A stretch of DNA of 64,000 nucleotides from Elymus sibiricus (lineage: Eukaryota > Streptophyta > Magnoliopsida > Poales > Poaceae). Where the stretch lies: contig CM077665.1 in assembly GCA_039707655.1 (NCBI GenBank), positions 309,132,486 to 309,196,485 of the forward strand, in the 5' to 3' direction. The first letter of the stretch is position 1. Each line of letters starts with the position of its first letter. Made by a program: the position numbers and the translations under genes. The notes below the pieces were generated by a model, which was not told where the DNA came from, made no database searches, and saw nothing but the letters and a program-made list of their open reading frames with translations. Shown piece by piece: positions 1 through 16,553 of this stretch.

Positions 1-542
1 CATTGTGATGTTGTATTACCGAGTGGGCCCTGAGATACCTCTCCGTCATACGGAGTAACAAATCCCAGTCTTGATCCATGCCAACCCAACAGACATCCTC
101 GGAGATACCTGTAGAGCACCTTTATAGTCACCCAGTTACGTTGCGACGTTTGATACACACAAGGTACTCCTCCGATGTCAGGGAGTTGCATGATCTCATG
201 GTCATAGGAACAGATACTTGACATGCAGAAAACAATAGCAATAAACTGACACGATCATATGCTACGTTTATAGTTTGGGTCTTGTCCATCACATCATTCT
301 CCTAATGATGTGATCCCGTTATCAAATGACATCTCATGTCAATGGCTAGGAAACCTTAACCATCTTCGATCAACGAGCTAGTCAACTAGAGGCTTACTAG
401 GGACACAGTGTTGTCTATGTACCCACACATGTATTTGAGTTTCCAATCAATACAATTATAGCATGGATAATAAACGATTATCATGAACAAGGAAATATAA
501 TAATAACCAATTTATTATTGCCTCTAGGGCATATTTCCAACA
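1..542 (-). mobile_element. Angela/BARE-type Copia LTR, partial, reverse orientation
   Basis: Read on the minus strand from 542 leftward, the sequence starts TGTTGGAAATATGCCCTAGA and follows, with scattered differences, the first 540 bases of the complete solo LTR at 33660-35417. The right boundary (CA at 541-542) is exact. The other end lies outside the window, so this may be the 5' LTR of a full minus-strand element or another solo LTR. The insertion interrupts the Helitron helicase gene; the expected 5-bp duplication would be the bases at 543-547. Confidence 0.93.
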
Positions 543-2619
543 CGTTTGGGCTCGGGATATCCTGTACAAGGACTTTCCGGGAAGTTTCACATGGCAGAGA
601 GCAAAGTACTGGAGGCCGAGACAAAAGCAACACCAAGTAGGTCGAATCGTGTCAACCCATCCAGCCAAGGGGGAGCGGTACTTTCTGCGAGTGCTGCTCA
701 ACCACGTACCAGGCAAGACATCCTTCGAGGACCTGAGGACCGTGGACGGTGTGCTATGTGATAGCTTCCGTGAGGTTGCCGAGAGATTGGGCCTCATCGA
801 GGCCGACAACACGCTTGACGATTGTCTTATAGAGTCGACACAATTCGCGATGCCAGCCTCGCTCAGGAGGCTCTTTGCAACAATCTTGGTATTCTGCGAG
901 CCAGGTGACGTGCGCGGTCTATGGGATAGGCACCTAGAGGCGATGTCTGATGACTACCGCCGATCACACACGTGCTCAAAGGCAGTGGAGCAGATGGTGT
1001 TGCTAGACATCAGGGGCATGCTACAGTCAATGGGCAAAGACATAGCGTTGTTCCCTCTTCCGGACATCGACGAGACCTATGACACTACTGCAGGCGAGGC
1101 CAGAGAAGTCACAGAGGAGTCCACCATCGAGGTTGACGCGACTGACGCTGCTTTAGCGTCCTCGCTAAACCCTGAGCAGAGGCTTGCATACGACGAGATC
1201 CTGGCAGCAATAGATGTCGGTGATGGGGGTGTATTCTTTGTCGATGGCCCGGGAGGCACCGGGAAGACCTTCCTATACAGGGCACTGCTCGCAAAGGTTC
1301 GAGGGGAGGGCAAGATAGCGGTGGCTACAGCGACGTCGGGCGTCGCGGCTTCCATCATGCCTGGAGGCAGGACAGCCCACTCGAGGTTCAAGATCCCACT
1401 CAGCATTGAAGATGGAGCGTCGTGCAGCTTCACCAAGCAAAGTGGGACGGCCAAGCTCCTGCGCATGGCTTCCCTCATCCTATGGGACGAGGCCACCATG
1501 ACGAAGCGGCAAGCTGTTGAGGCACTGGACAATAGCATGCGGGACATCATGGGACGACGACACCGACCGTTCGGGGGGAAAACTGTCGTGTTCGGTGGGG
1601 ACTTCAGGCAGGTGCTTCCAATCGTCAGGAAGGGGTCACGGGGTCAAATAATCGATGCGACCCTGCGGAGTTCGTACCTTTGGAAGGGTATGCGCCAGCT
1701 AAGGCTCGTCACGAACATGAGGGCGCATAACGACCCGTGATTCGCAGATTACTTGCTAAGGGTAGGCAACGGCACCAAAGAAACTGACGAGGAAGGCAAC
1801 ATAAGGCTCCCTGAAGATATTTGTGTGCCGCCAACAGGAGACGGCGTTGACCTAGAGAAGCTAATCGACCATGTATTTCCTGCTCTAGACCACAACATGG
1901 CTGATCCAAATTACATGACATCTCGAGCGATCCTCTCCACCAAGAACGACAACGTTGATAAGATAAACACGCACATGATAGAGCGCTTCCAGGGCGAGGA
2001 GAAGATTTACCACAGTTTTGATAGTGCAGAGGATGATCCACACGGCTACTATGCCCCCGAGTTCCTCAACAACCTGACTCCCAACGGGCTGCCTCCACAT
2101 GCACTCAAACTAAAGATAAATTGCCCCATTATACTATTGAGAAACATTGATCCAGCTAATGGGTTGTGTAACGGCACAAGACTTGTGGTCCGGGGTTTCC
2201 AGAGGAACGCCATCGACGCAGAAATCGTGCTAGGACAACATGCTGGTAGGAGGGTGTTCCTTCCTCGGATACCTCTGTGTCCATCCGATGATGATATCTT
2301 CCCTTTCAAGTTTAAGAGGAAGCAGTTCCCTATTAGGCTCAGCTTTGCCATGACGATCAACAAGGCGCAAGGACAGACCATTCCGATTGTTGGGGTGTAC
2401 CTACCGGACCCGATTTTCTCTCACGGTCAGCTCTACGTTGCATTGTCTAGAGCCACCGCGAAGAGGAACATTAAGATCCTCGCCATCAAGGACGACGGTA
2501 AGGGTAAAGGCCAGGGTAAGGGCAAGGAACAAAGCAACAATTCAAAGAAGCGAAAAAGATCTGAGCCCTTATTAACAACCATGAAGAACATAGTCTACAT
2601 GGAAGTCCTAAGCACATGA
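543..2619 (+). pseudogene. Helitron RepHel, C-terminal part with PIF1-type helicase
   Basis: This is the C-terminal part of a Helitron Rep/helicase, the rolling-circle transposon protein. The frame is open from the LTR junction at 543, so the protein was longer before the insertion. The first block matches the pre-helicase region conserved in Helitrons (DFPGSFTW, GRIVSTHPAKGERYFLRVLL). The PIF1 helicase follows: Walker A GPGGTGKT near 1245-1270, Walker B LILWDEA near 1475-1495, GGDFRQVLP near 1600-1620, and the C-terminal INKAQGQT and YVALSRA near 2360-2455. A TGA at 1738-1740 breaks the frame between NDP and FADYLL, where relatives I recall have Trp, so one G-to-A change (TGG to TGA) explains it. 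The tail is Lys/Gly-rich. Apart from the 5' cut and this stop I see no frameshift. Confidence 0.93.
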
Positions 2620-2930
2620 GGTTGCCGGATCAAATTATAGCAACTCAAGGTAAAGTATGTTCAATTTTGCATTACAACCACATAACTATTGTAAATCTTA
2701 ATGCACACTAACCTGAGTTTGTGAGCATAATCAATCTTCAGAAACCATGAGTATTCCTTTCGTAACATCAGCCCGTTCTATACTTGGTCGAATATGCACC
2801 TGTTTAAGCTGGAAATAACAAGAGGAACGCCAGAAATGTCAAACACATGCAGGAGGAATATGCTTGGACAGTGACTTGCTACATAAGAACAAAAATAATA
2901 AGGTGTCGTATTTCTTTCTAAGGCATACGC
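2620..2930. other. 3' non-coding part of the RepHel Helitron
   Basis: AT-rich sequence between the helicase stop codon and the Mutator-like insertion. I see no coding potential and no Helitron terminus in it. Confidence 0.5.
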
Positions 2931-2939
2931 TTTTTAATA

Positions 2940-3883
2940 GAGTCAATTACACCACAAGTGTCTAAACTTGCCAAGAAAATTCAGTTTGGTGCTGAAACTT
3001 GTGGCGTACCTTGATCTGGTTGCAAAACTTGGCTTGGCTGTTCATATACGGTCAGAATCACGTTTGCATATAACACCTCTGAATATATACTGTGTTACTC
3101 ACAATAATTGTATTTTCTGAATTTTTGCTGTCAAAAACTGCATATAACATCTCTGAATTTATACTGAGAGGAACTGAATTTTGCCGGTTGCCAGTTGAGG
3201 ACCTGAACATGTGTTTTGCTGCTCTATTTAACTAGACTTGTATGAAGTAATCTGAGGTTGGACAAAAGTAAGTTCTGCTGCTATAAAGTTTGAAGTTCTC
3301 CTGTCAAAAACTGGTGTTTTTTGTTTCCTGTGTTACTCACAACAATTGTATTTTCTGAATTTTTGCTGCCAATAACTGCATATAACATCTCTGAATATAT
3401 ACTGTGTTACTCATAATAATTGTATTTTCTGAATTTTTGCTGCCAAAAACTGCATATAACATCTCTGAATTTATAACTGAGAGGAACTGAATTTTGCCAG
3501 TTGCCAGTTGTGAACAAATGCAAAAAATGCGGTCCTGGGATTCAAACCCACGACCTGTTACTGCAAACCTTGTGCCTGTTGCCGTTAGGATGATTAGGGA
3601 GTAATGGTAAAAAGTGCACAGTCCAGCTTGTTAGCACATTCAGCCGCATGGTCTCTGCCCGCAAATAACAGGCCACAGGCCTCTGCCCGCGCCGTTTAGC
3701 CACTGACAAGGGGTCCCGCGCCACGCTGGCGGGCCTCATCAGCGCCCGGTTCGTATCCAAACGTGATCTGACCGTATATGAACAACCAAGCCAAGTTTTA
3801 CAACCAGATCAAGGTACGCCACAAGTTTCAGCACCAAACTGAATTGTCTTGACAAGTTTAGACACTTGTGGTGTAATTGACTC
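2940..3883. mobile_element. Non-autonomous Mutator-like element, 944 bp
   Basis: Long terminal inverted repeats of about 125 bp (2940 to about 3066, and about 3759 to 3883) begin GAGTCAATTACACCACAAGT and differ at only about four positions plus one indel. A perfect 9-bp target duplication TTTTTAATA flanks it at 2931-2939 and 3884-3892. Long TIRs with a 9-bp duplication are typical of Mutator-like elements. The interior has no transposase; it holds direct repeats of a block containing TGTATTTTCTGAATTTTTGC (near 3105, 3348 and 3422). Confidence 0.93.
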
Positions 3884-3892
3884 TTTTTAATA

Positions 3893-4899
3893 TGGTAAAA
3901 ACCTGAGGCATCTAATATCCTATAGCAATAAAAAAACTGACTTAAACTTGACTCCAAATTCGAGCTGAGTTTGCCATCAGTGAGCTCCTCGTATGTCTAC
4001 TATTAAAGGATGAGTCTTTCAAGACAATACATACTTCGATATGAACAAAAGGAACATAATCTGTTCATCTGCTTTTTTCCTGTAGCTCTGATAAGATTTA
4101 GCATACATGTGTCCTTAAATTCTAACACGTTCTTAATCATCAATTTCAGGCCTCCAAATTCATTGCATATGGTGATTCCAAAGTGCCATGTACAGGACTA
4201 GACACATCAACCCTTAAGCTATTCAGCTAGAGCATTGTGGTGACTGGTGAATGAGTCATATTAGACCCTGAATACAAGCATCGCTAACCTGCAAAATGGC
4301 AAGGACCTCGGAATGGAAGCTTTGGCCAATACCACTATAGCGCGTTATGTTGAGCTCATTTGCCAAAAGATGGAGACCGAGCTTTGTGTTTGTTTTTTAC
4401 AATTGCTACATCAGTATGATTGTGACCATTGGACAGTGCAGACTTTTATGCCACGTTACCTTGCATAAATCTATATGAATCTCCCGTTGTGTTTTGCTTT
4501 GTTGAAGTGCATTTTGTGTGTGCACAATTCGAAATTTGGTCAGGATTGAAAGGTCGACTCTCCAGGAAGAGGAAGCTAAGCCTCCTTGACCACAGTTTTT
4601 TCATTTTTTGAAGTTTCAAGCCATGCGTTCTTGAATAGGAACGACGAAAATGGTTTATAGAAAAACTACTAAAACCAGCTTTCCCTGTTTTACGAAAACG
4701 AAGTTTTAGTTATTTCTCCCCCTAAAAAAAACTATACTTTTGTTACGCTAACTACTTTTAGGTGGTTAGACCTTTATACGAATTTATGGGAAACAGAATT
4801 GGAAAAAACTCCGTATCAATCAACCCCAAGAAAGGTTTTATCCTCATCTCACAAAATAAATAACTTAATCATAACGGTATACCGATTACTACTCATCTA
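3893..4899. other. Interior of the outer Helitron, unassigned
   Basis: Mostly AT-rich sequence after the Mutator-like element. One open stretch on the plus strand, about 4258-4466, encodes a 60-70 residue peptide containing NGKDLGMEAL and ARYVELICQKMETEL but has no start codon. It could be a captured exon; I do not recognise it. The remainder shows no gene. Confidence 0.35.
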
Positions 4900-4907
4900 G
4901 CTGGCCT

Positions 4908-4917
4908 TGTATATATA
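4908..4917 (+). promoter_or_regulatory. Candidate TATA box of a captured promoter
   Basis: TATATATAAG lies about 85 bp upstream of the ATG at 5000 and is followed by a plausible short leader. It fits a host promoter plus first exon carried inside the Helitron. Transcription is not shown by the sequence. Confidence 0.4.
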
Positions 4918-4999
4918 AGAGAGATTCAATCTACCTCCAGATTTTTGCTTACCTCCAAGATAGAATTTCACCAGCGTTGCCTCTCCAACAGAGCTACCA

Positions 5000-5392
5000 A
5001 TGCAGGACGCGGAGGGAGAGACGGTAGCCGACCATGACAAGGTAATATCCATGGGCACCCTGATCCTGACGCAGAGGGAGGGGAGCAGAGCTCGGTGGCA
5101 AGGAGAAGCCGTCGGCGTCGTGGTGCACCACGGAATCCACTCCTCGTCGATCTCCGCCCAGCCGGCCGAGCACGGCTTGCGGCAGGGTCTCCGGGACGAG
5201 AAGTGGATTCCCGTCGGCGGATGCAGATCGAGCCCACCTCGCGCTCGCGCCAGTCGCCGGGCGTTACCACCCGATGATTCGGACCGGCGTGGCGTCGTCG
5301 CGCGGCAGGGAGCGCCGCGCAGTGGATGCTGTCGCCCAGACTGCGCGCGCATCCGCCTGGCCCCCGAATCTCGCCGGACACCAGGGGGGTGA
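5000..5392 (+). CDS. GC-rich open frame, probable captured first-exon fragment
   Basis: A 130-codon open frame starts at an ATG behind a TATA-like box, in a GC island within AT-rich Helitron sequence. The N-terminus MQDAEGETVADHDKV looks like an ordinary plant first exon, but I do not recognise the protein. From about residue 90 the frame enters a duplicated GC-rich block, and the other strand is open there too, so the latter part need not be coding. An abrupt GC change inside a Helitron is what gene-fragment capture would give. Function unknown. Confidence 0.35.
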   Translation: MQDAEGETVADHDKVISMGTLILTQREGSRARWQGEAVGVVVHHGIHSSSISAQPAEHGLRQGLRDEKWIPVGGCRSSPPRARASRRALPPDDSDRRGVVARQGAPRSGCCRPDCARIRLAPESRRTPGG

Positions 5393-5666
5393 TGAGGGCG
5401 CGGTGTGGGAGGATGGATTTCGGACCGGCGTGGCGTCGTCGCGGCGGGGGCGCAGGGCAGGGAGCGCCGTGCGGTCGATGCAGCCGCCCAGACTGCGCGC
5501 GTCCGCCAGGCCCCCTAATCTTGCCGGACACCAGGGGGTGATGGGGGCGCGGTGTGGGAGGCTCGCGACGGCGCACGTGTAGGGAGGGTTCGGCGGCGCG
5601 GCGTGGGAGGTTGGGTTCGGACCGGCGCGGCGTCGTTGCGGCGGGGGCGCGGGGCAGGGAGCGCCG
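5276..5666. repeat. Two and a half copies of a GC-rich block of about 140 bp
   Basis: Copies at about 5276-5411 and 5416-5560 share GGACCGGCGTGGCGTCGTCG, then GCAGGGAGCGCCG, then GCCCAGACTGCGCGCG, then GCCGGACACCAGGGG and GCGCGGTGTGGGAGG in the same order. A third partial copy begins at about 5617. The copies differ by substitutions and small indels. Several frames stay open through them on both strands, which explains long spurious ORFs here. Confidence 0.8.
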
Positions 5667-6399
5667 GCGGCTGCACAGTGGAGCATGGTGAGTCTTGCTT
5701 TGCTAGCTGAGAGAGTGAGAGAGTAGAATTGTTTTTGTCCCACGACTGAGAGAGTATAAAGTGTAGACCGGGGTATTTGGACGGTCTGCCAGGCTACCAA
5801 ATATCTTGGTTAGACTAAAAAAAATCCATTTAGCATATTCTATATTTCTGTCTTTTTAACCTTTTTATTTTGCATGTTGCATATGAATATATGGAAGTAG
5901 AATATACGATAGTACTATATTTAAATCATATTTGTATATATATTTCACATTTTCAGAACGTGTCCATGATAGATATGGATATTGTTGGCAATCAACAAGA
6001 ACCTACCAACAAGAGTCCGAAGGTGATGTTATTAGAAGAGACCAAAAACTCAGCAAGCTCTGCACAGCCTCCGGATGCGTAGATAGCAATAGCCAATTCA
6101 TGTCATACCAAACCAAGAAGAGCCAATACAGATATTACACCACAAGGTACTTACTTTCACAGTGATTATCAACATTTCCGTTTCATTGGTATTTTTTTAT
6201 CTGTAACTAATTTGGCTTCATGCCGTACCATGATAGATTATATTTGCACCCCGGATGATATTTCTATTATTAAATCAATCATGTCCTTACATGCAAAAAC
6301 CGGGTTGGAAGTCTGATATATTTTTCTGGCCACGTAAATCACCAATTGATGTTCCAACAAGCCTAAACCGGTCAGTTACTCTGAAAATCACCATACACA

Positions 6400-6718
6400 T
6401 TTTATATTTATTGTCACGAACTCCCAAGATAATGATAGTGCATTCATCTACAGGGATGAATCTGGTTATTTTGTTTTCAATTTTATGCTCTCATGGTATG
6501 GTAACAAGTTTGTTCGTCCATTTTGCACGGTGAGTACCCTATAGCACATGTTCATACAAAGTTTGAAGCAAAATTGTATGCTAACGAGATGCATTGCTCA
6601 TGCAGGATGGTTACGAGTTGAGAAAGATTCTTTTAACATACTTGCTCGAGTATCATGTGAATGAAGCTGAAGGCAACATCTCACATGAAGTACGAGAAAT
6701 TCTCAAGTGTCTCAAGTA
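6400..6718 (+). pseudogene. Possible Ulp1-like protease C-terminus fragment in two exons
   Basis: Two exon-like pieces are separated by a short intron with a GT donor after about 6530 and an AG at about 6605. The first encodes YRDESGYFVFNFM and the second a helix-rich tail ending at a stop near 6718. The layout resembles the end of transposon-borne Ulp1/C48 proteases. Where an active enzyme would have Asp-Cys-Gly, this has Glu-Ser-Gly, so the nucleophile appears to be missing. The call rests on weak similarity; it may be an unrelated captured fragment. Confidence 0.3.
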
Positions 6719-6965
6719 GGAAGTTAATGAAAGATAACAAACCGGACTTAATCTCTAGGGTGACATAGAAGAATCCTTCATTGCCGAAGGGTGCTTTTTC
6801 GGTGAAGCCCTGGTTGCCGCATGGAACTTGAAAGCTTAGTCATATTGTGTGTCTATTTTCACTCTTTAAGATGTTTTTTTTATCATATTTGCTCTTTAAG
6901 ATGTTTATTTTACCACTGGAATTACTCCCTTAGTTTTTGGTTTTTGTCAAGACTAGTAAGCTTGC

Positions 6966-6980
6966 ACGTGCAATGCACGT
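6966..6980 (-). terminator. Helitron 3' terminal hairpin
   Basis: The stem-loop ACGTGC-ATT-GCACGT on the minus strand sits ten bases from the CTAG terminus. In Helitrons such a hairpin is thought to end rolling-circle transfer. Confidence 0.75.
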
Positions 6981-7066
6981 CTTGAGCAATGCTCCTTCGA
7001 AAGATACACCTGCTACAAATCGCACCGTATAAGTAAACCACGACAAACATGAATTTTGAGATCCAA

Positions 7067-7190
7067 CTAAAGACACTGACACTGCTTGAAGATAAAGCTA
7101 GGCACCATATTCAGTTCGCTACCATCATGTAAGTTGAGCAACAATGAAAGGTTCTTCAAAAGAAGATCAATGGGGGCATGCGGTCCAATA
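7067..7190 (-). pseudogene. Possible second captured exon in the nested Helitron
   Basis: On the minus strand a CTGTCAG acceptor-like site at about 7193 precedes an open stretch encoding CIGPHAPIDLLLKNLSLLL and ending near a candidate donor at about 7080. I do not recognise the source gene, and the donor is not strong. Confidence 0.3.
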
Positions 7191-9224
7191 CAACTGACAG
7201 AAGATAATACAAGCATTAAATAAACATAATGTAAATGCATAAACAATTGGTAAAAGGAACACCACCACAAATAAAGCGCATATAATGGCGGAGAAATGAA
7301 ACATAATGTATTAGACAACAATGCCCAACCATATTATGAATTTTGTAGATTAGCTTAAAAAATGCACGGAAGGAGTAACTTCAAATTTGAGTGTGAGATA
7401 TCATCTATTCCAAGTTGATAACGCGTAAAAATACATCGGGAAGGGAATAGAGAAACGAAGCAATAAAATTGGATATTGCTCTAGACCAATAAATTTACTT
7501 GTACAACATTGTCCCATCTCCTTTGAAATGTCTTCACTAAGATTATATTATCTGCATCTCTTTATCCAGATTTGTTACTGAAAAGGCATTTAGGTTGCTC
7601 ATTCGTCAAAACACAACATGGGAGAGATCAATAATACATTCGCAATAAAATACAAAAATGAAAAGACACTTCACAAGCATGTCTCATATTGCAATATAAT
7701 TATAGTACTTACTGTTAGTGTAAGCAAATAACAACAAAAAACAGCCAAGATTATGCTAAAATATGACATGGTACCATAATTTGCAACTTAGTTTTGCTAG
7801 CTAACAATCTGAAAATATGGATACTAACTTAAATAAGATGTGTATTGCACAAGCAATCCAAGTACGTATTCAGCCATCTTGACACCAACCATTAAAAAGG
7901 GTACCAATCCCTGAAAAACAGGTGAACTGTTCTGTCAGTATATTCAAATCACATACAATGAATGCATGATAGCTGATTAAATGAGCCAACCATTTCCACC
8001 CAAAAATAGTGTAAGCATGCAAGGAAAGATCAGCTTGTTCAAACATGAGTGAAAACGATAATTCAAGATATCAAAGGGTTGTACTCAGTATCCAGCTATT
8101 ATAGATAATTAATGTGAGTTATTCTCTACAAAAGACGTCGCCGGTGGTGAAACCAAAAAATACTTTGGATTACCAGGTAGCATAGTAGCATGGAACATGT
8201 CTGTATATCAGTTTATTTATGCAAACTCAAAAATATATACAAACCATTTGCGACTTCTCTTAAAAACAATTATATCATCAACAAGCTATATAAGGTAGTA
8301 GATAATCATAATGCCATACCACTCTTCTCTTGACAATCAAACTCCCCTTTAAATTATAGACATATAAACCATCTATAGTAGCCAACAATGCGGTAATTTT
8401 CATTTTTACAGTAAGCAACCAAATTACTGGCAAGCCAAAGACACATTACTGTATTTTGGCAAAGAAGCTAGCATAACATCACGGTTTATTCTGGAATAGC
8501 ACGCCCATGATCAAAAGATTCACATGGCAATGAAACTTCTTATGTATGCCTATGTTTTTCTTAATAACAGGCGACCACATATTTTTTTACATTCATACCA
8601 AGGCAGAAAACATGCCTGTAATCTTAAAAACGATTATGTAAACCAAGTTAATTTGTTTATACCGTTGAGTCAAATCAGAAGTAATTATAACTATGAATTT
8701 CGACAGCTAATATTTTTTTACATGGCACTATGACAGTGAAGAGGAAATACATTTATTTAACATCAAAATGGTAAATCACTTGTTAGTTGTTAGCACTATA
8801 AACCAGAAAATATCAGAGTCGGCTTCAAGACCCTTGCATATGGCTCTTATATCATAGCATCATAAATCAAAACTAACACTTGCTAGTTACTCTCATAACA
8901 CAAGAATTCCTACGGCTACGAAGAAAATATTGTAGTTCATTCTTTCATTGTAAACGCTGACCGAATTATAGTTGCCAACACTCATGCATCACAGTGCCAG
9001 GAGTCCTGTAAAATAGCAGGAATATCACTATTTGTCACATATGTAGCACAATACGTAAAAGGAAAATAATATGAATCCCTGGAATTAAAGTGCCAATAAT
9101 ATAGGTGGCTTTTGATTTTCAGTGGAACTTGTAGCAATCACGCACACAGATGAAGTACTACAGAGATAACAATTGGCCAACATGTATAACAAAATAGTAC
9201 ATCAGAAAACTGAAGTGAGCACAC

Positions 9225-9380
9225 CTGAATAGTGAAAGAGAGTTGACACTCAGACTTCCTTGCTATGACTGTGCCATTGCAACCACGCACAGCCACCATG
9301 TTGTGGAGCAAATTGAACAGAATTTCAAAACCCATCCATAGATGCATCATGAACCTGAGTGTTTGAATCTCTTGTTCGTG
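9225..9380 (-). pseudogene. Captured host exon inside a Helitron
   Basis: This 156-bp stretch is exactly 52 codons, open in one frame, bounded on the minus strand by TTACAG and CAG|GTGTGC, so both splice signals are intact. The peptide includes LRFMMHLWMGFEILFNLLHN and GTVIARKSECQLSF. I cannot name the gene. An isolated phase-0 exon in an otherwise non-coding Helitron is best explained by capture. Confidence 0.55.
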
Positions 9381-9519
9381 CTGTAATGACAAATAGGATA
9401 ATGTCAAGAGGTTAGGATCTCATACACCTAGGCGGATATACAAGAGAACTTGCAGATTTCTTTTGTTGATAATGACAAACCAGAATTATACAGGCAAGAA
9501 TATAAGGAATCACTCAGAA

Positions 9520-9840
9520 CCCGAGTGGTGGCTGAGCCGTCCGGCGCGATGGAGGTAAGGTCCGGCGGGTGAGGCACGGCGAGATGAGGCGTTGTACGCA
9601 GATGGCGAGGCGACGGCGAATCAGGACCGAAACTCGCGGTGCGCGCGTCGGGCGATGCAGTGGGCGATGACGCCTTGGTGCCTGGAAGAAGGCATCACTC
9701 CTCCTTGGCCCTCGCACGTTCCCGACGGCGGCTCGCGTGCGTGGTAACGACGGGCGCCTCGTGCGTCCCGGCAGCGGCGTCTCGCTGGCGATGGCGGGCG
9801 GCCTCTGCGCTCCTGGGGATTTTCTCTCTTTTGTGATGGA
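9520..9840 (-). other. GC-rich block near the 5' end of the nested Helitron
   Basis: A local GC island with short open frames on both strands lies about 300 bp inside the Helitron 5' end. It resembles a captured leader and first exon transcribed on the minus strand toward the exon at 9225-9380. No protein is recognisable. Confidence 0.35.
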
Positions 9841-10144
9841 TCTGAGCTTTGTACTGGGATGGACTTGGTGATCTTAGCGCTAATTAAGGGAGAGAGGTTA
9901 ACCGATGGCAGTTTGGATGGCGTGCCTTACGTGATTAGTTGCTGACGCGAGGGATGTTTTCCTCCGCTGGTGGAGTACGGTCAGTCAACGTTAATTGCTA
10001 AATGTACACAGAAAGTGGATTAGCTTAATGCTAACCGTTAGATCGGGTTTAGTGGGCCTAATCTTGGTGTGGTAATTAGTCCGTGTAGATTTTGTGAGGT
10101 TTGTTTAGAAAAGATTATGTTTGCTCTTTTATTAGTAGTGTAGA

Positions 10145-10488
10145 TAGTAGACATTGGTTGTGTCTATTACGCATGATTGTGTGTTTCAATTTGTAAGTTT
10201 AGTTATATCACGTACTTGGTTGGTATCTACTATGTAGTAGACTGTTTCGTCATGTTTGTTTGTGTCTATGGCGTTTTAACGGATGTGCTAATTTCACGTA
10301 TGTTTAGTTATTTTCTACATTTCAAAACAAGTTTGTCCATGTTCATAGATTTTCACTTACCTTTGACATTGTTCTATTCCTGAAATATATTCAATAAAAA
10401 ACACTCGTCTAAAATATTAAAATCTATGTTATCACTTTGTCAAGTAATCTTTTCACGTCATATTTCGTACGCACGGACATTTAACTAG
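10145..10488 (+). mobile_element. 3' terminal segment of the outer Helitron
   Basis: AT-rich sequence ends TTCGTACGCACGGACATTTA then CTAG at 10485-10488, followed by host T. This matches the 3' consensus of grass Helitrons on the plus strand. The inner hairpin is weak (CGT-ACGC-ACG). The segment resumes exactly where the nested Helitron ends, and no other plus-strand 3' terminus was found after the RepHel gene, so it is probably the end of the RepHel-carrying element. Confidence 0.65.
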
Positions 10489-10746
10489 TAAGGTTGGAGC
10501 CATGACGGACGCACGAGAGCCGTCCATCGGTTAGCCCGACGCCTTCGTACCCTTCTTCCTCGTGTGCTCCGCCCGACCGCGACGCGCCCGCCGTGCTCCT
10601 CGCTCTTGCTTGAGCTTCCAAAGCCCCAAACCCGCCGCTTACCCACCCGCCGCTACAAATAACCCCTCTCCTCCTCGCACGCCACGCTGCCCCCTCTGGC
10701 TTACCGACTCTCCTCCGCCTCCGCCCCCGCCTCCCTCCGCTACCTC
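10489..10746 (+). promoter_or_regulatory. Promoter and 5' UTR of the oxoacyl-ACP reductase gene
   Basis: Only 258 bp separate the Helitron end from the start codon. The TATA-like CTACAAATAACC near 10654 is followed by a CT-rich leader of about 80 bp that runs into the ATG. Any promoter element further upstream would lie in or beyond the Helitron. Confidence 0.5.

Positions 10747-16553
<5,807 letters not shown>

Larger units (their letters stand above)
6953..10144 (-). mobile_element. Non-autonomous Helitron, minus orientation, 3.2 kb
   Basis: Read on the minus strand, the 5' end at 10144 is TCTACACTACTAATAAAAGA and the 3' end is GCACGTGCAAGCTTACTAG, ending at 6953. A hairpin of six paired bases (ACGTGC, loop of 3, GCACGT; 6966-6980) lies ten bases inside the CTAG. 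Host A at 6952 and T at 10145 give the expected A/T insertion site. These ends agree with the grass Helitron consensus. No Rep or helicase is present. The interior contains at least one spliceable host-like exon and a GC-rich 5' block, so it looks like a gene-capturing Helitron. Confidence 0.87.

Noticed and set aside
3524..3560. Reverse-strand B-box-like GGGTTTGAATCCC suggesting a tRNA gene
   Set aside because: No A box at proper spacing and no acceptor stem; it lies within the Mutator-like element.
3996..4015. TCTACTATTAAAGGATGAGT as a Helitron 5' end
   Set aside because: Too short a match and no sign that a separate Helitron starts here rather than the RepHel element continuing.
5264..5800. 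Long minus-strand open frames rich in Pro/Arg/Ala
   Set aside because: GC-rich duplicated sequence keeps several frames open; composition and lack of motifs argue against a protein.
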